DNA from: Candidatus Coatesiibacteriota bacterium
GTDB taxonomy: Bacteria; B130-G9
Direction: 5' to 3'
Length of the DNA: 6,808 nt
Assembly: GCA_003647755.1 (NCBI GenBank)
Contig: QMNL01000089.1
Coordinates: forward strand, 1 to 6,808
The translations under genes were made by a program, and so were the position numbers. The notes beneath the pieces were generated by a model. It did not search any database and was not told the DNA's origin. It saw only the letters and a program-made list of their open reading frames with translations. Below are positions 1 through 4,742 of the stretch, piece by piece (the first letter of the stretch is position 1; each line of letters begins with the position of its first letter).

Positions 1-437
1 TCGGCTGGGAGATACTTGAGGCCCTGATTGCCCCAGAAAAGTTTCACGCCGTTTTGGTCCTTGAGGTTATGGGACGCCGTGATCATCGCTCCGGCAGAGG
101 CGCCAACATGAAGGACGTATGCTGGAACGGCGGGCGTGGGGACTATGCCAACGGATAACACGGTGGCCCCAGCCTTTCGGATGCCACGTATGAAGGCGCG
201 GGTGAAATCGCCGCTGGGGTCTCTGGGGGCCCAGCCGACCACGACCCTATCGCCCGGCTGCAACCTGCTGATCCGCTTCAAATCGGCGACAAAGCTGTAT
301 CCGTAAAGCTCCATGAACCCCGGCGTGATGGCGCCGACCTTCAGAAAGGCCTCAAGAGGGTTAAGGCCGCGAACTTCGGAGGCGTCGTCCTGTAACGTCC
401 TGCGACGGACGCCGTCGGTGCCCTGTATCCGTCTCAC
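1..437 (-). CDS. Phosphohexomutase (GlmM/phosphomannomutase family), N-terminal part, cut by the window edge
   Basis: The 145 visible residues are the first domain of an alpha-D-phosphohexomutase, which interconverts sugar-6-phosphate and sugar-1-phosphate through a phosphoserine. The start reads MRRIQGTDGVRR, matching the family opening FGTDGxRG. The active-site loop is ITASHN at residues 119-124, with Ser122 the expected phosphoserine, followed by DQNGVKLF. TPAVPAY at 101-107 matches the usual PTPAV segment. The metal-binding DGDGD loop and the sugar- and phosphate-binding domains lie outside the window. I chose the GTG at 437-435 because it gives the canonical N-terminus, overlaps the upstream stop as GTGA, and an in-frame TAG lies shortly before it. 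No Shine-Dalgarno is evident, so translation is probably coupled to the upstream gene. Oddities are about 20 extra residues between GTDGVR and the ITPGF segment, and WAPRDPSG where GxDTRxSG is usual. GlmM is the likely role given the GlmU-like neighbour, but phosphomannomutase or phosphoglucomutase cannot be excluded. Confidence 0.9.
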   Translation of the reverse strand, partial: MRRIQGTDGVRRRTLQDDASEVRGLNPLEAFLKVGAITPGFMELYGYSFVADLKRISRLQPGDRVVVGWAPRDPSGDFTRAFIRGIRKAGATVLSVGIVPTPAVPAYVLHVGASAGAMITASHNLKDQNGVKLFWGNQGLKYLPA

Positions 438-2335
438 GGCGACGTTCGGTTGGCAATGTCGAGCCCACTAACGTGTGAGCGGGGCCTCATCTTGCGAAGG
501 TACTCCTCTGCCCTGGCAAGGTCTTGCCTGGTGTTGATTCCCAGCGCCTCGCCGGGGTCAGTGATCTCGTAAAGACCTACGTGGTTGCCCCGCTCGAGAA
601 AGAGCCGGACCGCGTCGGTCAGGTAGTATTCGCCCTGTGCGTTGTTGGCCTGAACATCGCTCAAAACATCTAGAAAGCGGTGGTCGCTGGCAATGCAATA
701 TGCGCCGACGTTGACCTCCTTGATCGCGAGGTCCTCCTCGGTTGCATCAGCCATCTCGACTATCGCCTCCAGCTCGCCGGTCTCACTGCGCTTAATGCGA
801 CCCAGGGAGCCCGGGTCATCGAGCTTGGCGGTGGCGATATCGAGCTCTGTATCACCTCTTATCTGTTGTTCGATCATCCTGTTGATAGTCTCGAAACTCA
901 ATAGTGGAACATCGCCACTTAAGATCAATAGGCCGTTCTTGGACCGCTTCAAGTAGGGCAGAACCTGCATGACTGCATGCGCGGTTCCAAGCTGCTCTGC
1001 TTGGAGCACGAACTCAATCCGCTTCTCGGCAAGAGCCCCATCTGAGTCGCCATGGTGAGCACCGGGCCCGTTGAGCGTGTAGGTCCTGGTGACGTATTGC
1101 TTGACCTGCTCAGCACCTTGGCCGACCACGATGTATATCTTGTGCATGCCGAACATGCCCACCAGGTCGAGCACGTAGCCCAGTAAGGGCTTGCCGCGAA
1201 GCGGTAGAAGCACCTTCGGCACGTCGGCCTTCATTCGCTCACCCTTGCCACCCGCCAGGATTATGCAGTCCATAGATGTAATGATGCCATACTTATCGAG
1301 GCACTTGAGGAAGACATCGACTATCCTGGGATCGAACTGCGTCCCCTTGTTCACCTCGAGCTGCTCGATCGCGACCTCGAGCTTCATCCGCTTCCTGTAA
1401 CTTCTTGTGGAGGTCATCGAGTCGAACGCATCGGCCACGCTCAGCACCCTGGACAGAAGCGGTATCTCCTCGCCCGCAAGGCCTGCCGGATAACCCTTTC
1501 CGTCCCAGCGCTCGTGATGGTGCCGGATGAGGACCTTCTCCTGAGACAGAAAACTCAGCGGCTCTATCATCCGAGCGCCCTTCTCGGGATGCTCGCGCAT
1601 TATGCGCCACTCCTCGTCCGTGAGCTTCGTTGGCTTGCTCAGGACCTCCTCGGGAATGCCTATCTTGCCGATGTCATGAAGGCTCCCGCCGATCTGAAGC
1701 GCCCGCATCTGGTCCTTGGAGAGGTGCATTTCCTTTGCCATCCGGAGAGCGTATTCGGTGACTCGAGATGAGTGGCCCTGGGTGTAGGCATCTCTCTCCT
1801 CGAGAACGACCGCGAAGGCCTTAATTATCTCGAGGTAACTTCTCTGCAGCTTATCCTGAGAGTCCTGGAGCTGTTTGGTTCTGAGCCTGACCTTTTTCTC
1901 GAGCTGCCGGTTGAGTTTCTTAAGCTCTCTTGCCAGACGTTCGTTCTCGATCTTTAGCCGGCGTTTGTCGATGACCGCTTGGACAGTGTGGAGAAGTTGC
2001 TCGATCTTGAACGGCTTTGTGATGTAGTCGTATGCGCCCTTCTTGAGCGAGGAGACAGCGGACTCGATGGTCATATACGCGGTCATCAGGATGACAGCGG
2101 TCTCAGGCTTCTTGTCCATCGACAGCACGCGGTCAAGGAGGGTCAGGCCGTCCATCCCCGGCATCCTGATGTCAGTTATGACGACGTCGAAGGAGTCTTT
2201 CTCCAGAGTATCGAGCGCAGAGCGGCCGTTATCCGCAGCCCGAACGTCGTAACCGCCCATTGTGAGAGCCTGAACCAGATTCTCTCTCAGCCCGGCAGAA
2301 TCTTCCACCACGAGAATTGAAGCCTTCCTCTGCAC
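434..2335 (-). CDS. Response regulator receiver + HD-GYP phosphodiesterase + GlmU-type UDP-GlcNAc pyrophosphorylase fusion
   Basis: One 633-residue frame holds three modules. Residues 5-120 are a CheY-like receiver with acidic pair E11/D12, phosphoacceptor D55 (in VVITDIRMPG), T85 and K107. Residues 125-170 are a charged coiled coil. Residues 171-345 are an HD-GYP domain, expected to hydrolyse cyclic-di-GMP, with H188, HDIGKIGIP (H220, D221), H249, HHERWDGKGYP (273-283) and D302. Residues 355-615 match the GlmU uridylyltransferase domain, which makes UDP-GlcNAc from GlcNAc-1-phosphate and UTP. Its motifs are LAGGKGERM (R367), PKVL (K374), LQAEQLGTAHAV (Q445, Q448, T451), SGDVPL (D475), VE (E527), N542, NNAQGEYYLTD (564-574) and GIN (N601). 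The beta-helix acetyltransferase half of GlmU is absent. The start is GTG, with GAGGG (complement of 2343-2347) seven bases upstream. The linker between HD-GYP and GlmU parts is only about ten residues. No partner histidine kinase is in the window. Domain identities are firm; physiological coupling is inference. Confidence 0.93.
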   Translation of the reverse strand: MQRKASILVVEDSAGLRENLVQALTMGGYDVRAADNGRSALDTLEKDSFDVVITDIRMPGMDGLTLLDRVLSMDKKPETAVILMTAYMTIESAVSSLKKGAYDYITKPFKIEQLLHTVQAVIDKRRLKIENERLARELKKLNRQLEKKVRLRTKQLQDSQDKLQRSYLEIIKAFAVVLEERDAYTQGHSSRVTEYALRMAKEMHLSKDQMRALQIGGSLHDIGKIGIPEEVLSKPTKLTDEEWRIMREHPEKGARMIEPLSFLSQEKVLIRHHHERWDGKGYPAGLAGEEIPLLSRVLSVADAFDSMTSTRSYRKRMKLEVAIEQLEVNKGTQFDPRIVDVFLKCLDKYGIITSMDCIILAGGKGERMKADVPKVLLPLRGKPLLGYVLDLVGMFGMHKIYIVVGQGAEQVKQYVTRTYTLNGPGAHHGDSDGALAEKRIEFVLQAEQLGTAHAVMQVLPYLKRSKNGLLILSGDVPLLSFETINRMIEQQIRGDTELDIATAKLDDPGSLGRIKRSETGELEAIVEMADATEEDLAIKEVNVGAYCIASDHRFLDVLSDVQANNAQGEYYLTDAVRLFLERGNHVGLYEITDPGEALGINTRQDLARAEEYLRKMRPRSHVSGLDIANRTSP

Positions 2336-2342
2336 ACACGTG

Positions 2343-2347
2343 CCCTC
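2343..2347 (-). promoter_or_regulatory. Shine-Dalgarno of the receiver/HD-GYP/GlmU fusion gene
   Basis: GAGGG on the minus strand lies seven bases before the GTG at 2335. It supports that GTG as the true start, giving a complete receiver domain with the usual short lead before its first beta strand (ASILVVED). Confidence 0.7.
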
Positions 2348-2381
2348 ACAATAAACTAGAGCCTAGATACCAGCGCAGTCT

Positions 2382-2624
2382 CTAGCTATTCGTCTGTGAG
2401 GCGGGGGGACTTAACTTTTTTGCGGGCGCCGCTCTGTAAAACTTCTCAACCTTCCCAGCCTTGAGGCAGCTCGCACAGACCCTCAGCCGCCTGACCTCTC
2501 CATTGACGTTGGCGCGAACAGTCTGTAAGTTCGGCATCCAACGCCGGTTGCTGACGTTGTGGGCGTGGCTTACTTTGTGCCCGAACATGGGCTTCTTTCC
2601 GCATATATCACATACTCTCGACAT
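2382..2624 (-). CDS. rpmB: 50S ribosomal protein bL28
   Basis: This 80-residue protein is a component of the large ribosomal subunit. It opens MSRVCDICGKKP, continues with FGHKVSHAHNVSNRRWMPNLQ and RVCASCLKAGKVEKF, and so shows the whole bL28 fold. Two CxxC pairs (CDIC near residue 5 and CASC near residue 50) identify it as the zinc-binding form of the family. The last 15 or so residues (AAPAKKLSPP and beyond) are a family-typical variable tail. I prefer the ATG at 2624 over the GTG one codon upstream. GGAG (complement of 2631-2634) sits six bases before the ATG but only three before the GTG, and the ATG gives the canonical N-terminus. The gene has its own likely promoter (2646-2673). A 46-base gap separates its TAG from the downstream signalling fusion, so one transcript may carry both. 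The common bL28 partner rpmG (bL33) is not adjacent. Confidence 0.97.
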   Translation of the reverse strand: MSRVCDICGKKPMFGHKVSHAHNVSNRRWMPNLQTVRANVNGEVRRLRVCASCLKAGKVEKFYRAAPAKKLSPPASQTNS

Positions 2625-2630
2625 CACTAG

Positions 2631-2637
2631 CTCCTTT
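2631..2637 (-). promoter_or_regulatory. Shine-Dalgarno deciding the rpmB start
   Basis: AAAGGAG on the minus strand. The GGAG core is six bases from the ATG at 2624 and three from the competing GTG at 2627, so it favours the ATG. Confidence 0.75.
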
Positions 2638-2645
2638 CAACACTA

Positions 2646-2673
2646 AGAATAATCATAGACTCCAACCTGTCAA
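2646..2673 (-). promoter_or_regulatory. Probable sigma70-type promoter of rpmB
   Basis: On the minus strand a consensus -35 box TTGACA (complement of 2668-2673) is followed after 16 bases by TATTCT (complement of 2646-2651), four of six matches to the -10 consensus. Initiation would fall near 2639, giving a leader of about 15 bases that ends in the rpmB ribosome binding site. The site lies in the 75-base gap between rph and rpmB. It would let rpmB and the downstream signalling/GlmU gene be expressed independently of the upstream genes. This was read by eye only; there is no start-site evidence. Confidence 0.55.
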
Positions 2674-2699
2674 CTCACAGCTCTGTGCTCCTACGGCCA

Positions 2700-3434
2700 C
2701 TACTGAGCCAAAAGGTGGCTTATGTCGCCCAACACATCACGCTGAATCTCGACCAGCTGCGAAATCCCGCTCCTGCCAAGAGATAACAGCGCATCAAGCG
2801 ACTGCGGTTCAAATGGCTCCGACTCAGCGGTGCCCTGTATCTCAATGAACTTACCCGTGTCCGTCATAACGATATTCATATCGACGGCCGCGGCTGAATC
2901 CTCCGAGTAATCAAGGTCCAGAAGAAACTCATCTCCAACGATCCCGACGCTCGTCGCCGCCACAAAGCCTCTTAGGCACGGAAGGCCCTGCTCCGAACCA
3001 CAAAGCCAAGTCAAAGCATCGCACAACGCCACGAAAGAACCAGTTACCGACGCTGTTCTGGTCCCACCGTCCGCCTGGATCACGTCGCAATCCAGCCATA
3101 TCGTCCGATCCTTGATCAGAGTCAAGTCCACGATCGCACGTAGAGACCGGCCGATCAGCCTCTGTATCTCGTGCGTGCGCCCCGATGGCCGGCCCCGCGC
3201 CGCCTCTCTCACAATCCGCCTGGGTGATGAACGAGGCAGCATGCCATACTCACTCGTTATCCAGCCCTGGCCCGCTCCGCGCAGCCACTGGGGCACATCA
3301 TCCTTGACGGTGGCTGTGCATAGAACCTTCGTATCGCCCAGCGTAATGAGCGCGGAGCCCTCTGCGAACTTCGCAAACCCACGGTCAATCAGAACGGGCC
3401 GAAGCTCATCGTTTTTCCTACCATTTGCTCTCAA
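2700..3434 (-). CDS. rph: Ribonuclease PH
   Basis: RNase PH is a phosphate-dependent 3'-to-5' exoribonuclease that trims tRNA precursors and works as a cytoplasmic hexamer. The 244 residues cover the full family length. Visible signatures are the opening GRKNDELRPV, GDTKVLCTATV (33-43), GQGWITSEYGMLPR (55-68), GRTHEIQRLIGRSLRA (85-100), CDVIQADGGTRTA (116-128) and DLDYSEDSAAAVDMN (173-187). T125 and R126 of GGTRT form the expected phosphate site. D179 and D185 are the expected metal-site acids. QGTAE at 200-204 is also canonical. The start is TTG at 3434-3432: GGAGG lies eight bases upstream, and the resulting N-terminus matches the family. The gene follows the octanoyltransferase by 51 bases, and that gap carries an inverted repeat (3459-3478). 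It precedes rpmB by 75 bases. Nothing essential appears to be missing. Confidence 0.97.
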   Translation of the reverse strand: MRANGRKNDELRPVLIDRGFAKFAEGSALITLGDTKVLCTATVKDDVPQWLRGAGQGWITSEYGMLPRSSPRRIVREAARGRPSGRTHEIQRLIGRSLRAIVDLTLIKDRTIWLDCDVIQADGGTRTASVTGSFVALCDALTWLCGSEQGLPCLRGFVAATSVGIVGDEFLLDLDYSEDSAAAVDMNIVMTDTGKFIEIQGTAESEPFEPQSLDALLSLGRSGISQLVEIQRDVLGDISHLLAQ

Positions 3435-3442
3435 TCAACAAA

Positions 3443-3447
3443 CCTCC
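3443..3447 (-). promoter_or_regulatory. Shine-Dalgarno supporting the TTG start of rph
   Basis: A perfect GGAGG on the minus strand stands eight bases before the TTG at 3434. This is the main reason to accept a TTG start for rph. Confidence 0.8.
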
Positions 3448-3458
3448 AAACTGGTGCC

Positions 3459-3478
3459 ACTTTCGAATCAACGAAAGT
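3459..3478. repeat. Inverted repeat (stem-loop) between the octanoyltransferase gene and rph
   Basis: Perfect seven-base arms, ACTTTCG (3459-3465) and CGAAAGT (3472-3478), flank a six-base centre. In the minus-strand transcript this would form a hairpin starting just after the upstream TAG and ending about 11 bases before the rph Shine-Dalgarno. No run of U follows it, so it is not a classical terminator. An mRNA-processing or stabilising element, or a protein-binding site, are possible roles, none of them shown. Confidence 0.55.
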
Positions 3479-3485
3479 TCCCAAA

Positions 3486-4289
3486 CTACCGACGATAAGT
3501 CCAACTCTCCAACGAGTACTTGTCCTGGGCCAGCCTCTCCGCAACCTTCTGCTCGGTCTTATTCATACCTGACCACTCAATGCTAGACCCAAGACGGCTA
3601 GCGAAGCCCGCGGCGATCGCCTGCCTCACCTCTTCATAACCAAGATCGCGACCGACCGCCTCCTCGAGGCAGATGGGGCCCTGAACGATGCTTCGCTCGT
3701 CCAAAACACCATCGAGGCGCATCACGCTTCGCGCAAGCTCCATGTCAATGCGCAGCGGGATGGAGCCATGCTGCACAAAGACCAGATCGCCCCTCTTTTG
3801 GGCGCTGCCAATCAGCTTCCGGCCCCCAACCAGTATCTCATACGCAGATGTCATCATAAAACACGCGGGCGAGGCGCTCGTGCCACCTGTCCCTCGGCCG
3901 GTCACGACCTCGACCCTGCCTCGGTCGAGGCCAAGCGACTCGCAGCCCGCAGAGAGACAATCCGCTATTGCGCGGTAACAGTCAAGAAGATGACCAGCGA
4001 AAGGACCTCTTCGGCTGGACGCAACCACGCAATACGTTACTTCCTGATGATGTAAAACCGCCCGGCCGCCGGTTATCCTCCGAACGACATCAACGCCCAT
4101 CTTCTTGCACGATTCTCTTTTGATGGCATCATTTGCCTTCTGGAAGTACCCCAGAGAGATACAGGGCTTGTTCCAGCCGTAAAGCCTGAGAACGGGTTCC
4201 TCGCTCGACGAATCGAAGTTCACAAAGAGCGACTCGTCCACAGCCATGTTGAGGGCGGCGGAAAGGCCCTCAGATGCGATTACTCTCAA
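3486..4289 (-). CDS. lipM: LipM-type octanoyltransferase (biotin/lipoate protein ligase fold)
   Basis: This 267-residue protein belongs to the BPL/LPL catalytic family. The best match is the LipM branch, which moves octanoyl from acyl carrier protein to GcvH as the first step of lipoate cofactor assembly in the cytoplasm. In order it shows NMAVDESL (14-21), RLYGWNKPCISLGYFQ (35-50), RRITGGRAVLHHQEVTYCV (70-88), a cysteine in SPACF (C143), SAYEI then GRKLIGSAQKR (156-166, K158) and QHGSIPL (173-179). The cysteine ahead of the YE/GRK segment is the acyl-carrying residue of LipM, and LplA-type lipoate ligases lack it. The C-terminal helix ending in KYSLESWTYRR also fits LipM. The start is TTG at 4289-4287 with GGAG (complement of 4300-4303) ten bases upstream. 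It places NMAVDE at the usual distance from the N-terminus. A general lipoate-protein ligase remains possible. The gene stands 66 bases after the membrane protein gene, and no lipoyl synthase is in the window. Confidence 0.85.
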   Translation of the reverse strand: MRVIASEGLSAALNMAVDESLFVNFDSSSEEPVLRLYGWNKPCISLGYFQKANDAIKRESCKKMGVDVVRRITGGRAVLHHQEVTYCVVASSRRGPFAGHLLDCYRAIADCLSAGCESLGLDRGRVEVVTGRGTGGTSASPACFMMTSAYEILVGGRKLIGSAQKRGDLVFVQHGSIPLRIDMELARSVMRLDGVLDERSIVQGPICLEEAVGRDLGYEEVRQAIAAGFASRLGSSIEWSGMNKTEQKVAERLAQDKYSLESWTYRR

Positions 4290-4298
4290 GATGGTGAT

Positions 4299-4303
4299 TC
4301 TCC
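4299..4303 (-). promoter_or_regulatory. Shine-Dalgarno for the TTG start of the LipM-type gene
   Basis: GGAGA on the minus strand lies nine bases before the TTG at 4289. Spacing is acceptable, and no ATG or GTG in this frame lies between it and the conserved NMAVDE segment in a plausible position. Confidence 0.55.
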
Positions 4304-4355
4304 AAACTGTCCTTGATTGGGCCCCGTAGCCAGAGCGAGAACAGAGCCGCTGGTC

Positions 4356-4742
4356 TTATCCCCTTGCGGCCTGGCTTCGGTCTTTGCCTTTTGAGCGCAA
4401 TCGCCGGAAGGCAATATATCCCAGAAAGAGACCCACTACTAAGGCAACAAGCCCAAACCACAAGTAAGGTGTCATCAGAAGCATGACTGTGCAACAGAGC
4501 AGGACAAACACGCCAGCTAGAAGCGGGCTGAACCCCCAGCTCCTCACCAGGGAGCCAACTATGCAGACAAACGAGAAGAGGTAGAAGGCAAAGACCGTTA
4601 TGGTCGCGCTCACCTCGGAGCCTTCATACATCCCATGTTCCTTGCCGCAGCCAATCAGCAGGAGAACGAAGGTAACTGCGAGCAGAGAGCGGACAGCTAA
4701 TCTACTCTCTTGTCCTGAACGACTCTGCAATGGCCTACTCAT
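4356..4742 (-). CDS. Small membrane protein with lipobox, unrecognised family
   Basis: I do not recognise this 128-residue protein. Residues 1-19 are polar with several arginines and residues 20-31 are hydrophobic. LLIGC (28-32) is a textbook lipobox, so Cys32 may be lipidated after signal peptidase II cleavage. After a short polar stretch come three hydrophobic segments at about 46-66, 71-91 and 93-112, then a basic tail (RRLRSKGKDR). A lipidated N-terminus followed by three membrane spans is unusual. A plain four-span inner-membrane protein is the alternative. The ATG at 4742 overlaps the transporter's stop in ATGAGTAG. The nearest GGAGG is 15 bases away, too far for normal initiation, so translation is probably coupled to the transporter. 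An in-frame ATG at 4775 is possible but would lie deep inside the transporter and add a non-signal-like N-terminus. The context suggests an accessory to the transporter, which is inference only. Confidence 0.72.
   Translation of the reverse strand: MSRPLQSRSGQESRLAVRSLLAVTFVLLLIGCGKEHGMYEGSEVSATITVFAFYLFSFVCIVGSLVRSWGFSPLLAGVFVLLCCTVMLLMTPYLWFGLVALVVGLFLGYIAFRRLRSKGKDRSQAARG

Noticed and set aside
1271..1273. Internal ATG (Met355) as the start of a separate GlmU-like gene
   Set aside because: The position is the natural GlmU start, but the upstream bases contain no Shine-Dalgarno at usable distance and no stop separates it from the HD-GYP domain. It is kept as an alternative in the fusion finding, not as a separate gene.
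2355..2385. Three CTAG tetramers in 30 bases between rpmB and the fusion gene
   Set aside because: CTAG is often rare in bacteria, but one of these includes the rpmB stop codon and they form no regular spacing or convincing operator.
2676..2687. CACAG/CTGTG hairpin after rph considered as a terminator
   Set aside because: The stem is five bases with a two-base loop and is not followed by a U run. The rpmB promoter starts right beside it.
3112..3498. A 128-codon plus-strand frame over rph
   Set aside because: It is antisense to the conserved RNase PH core and has no recognisable motif.
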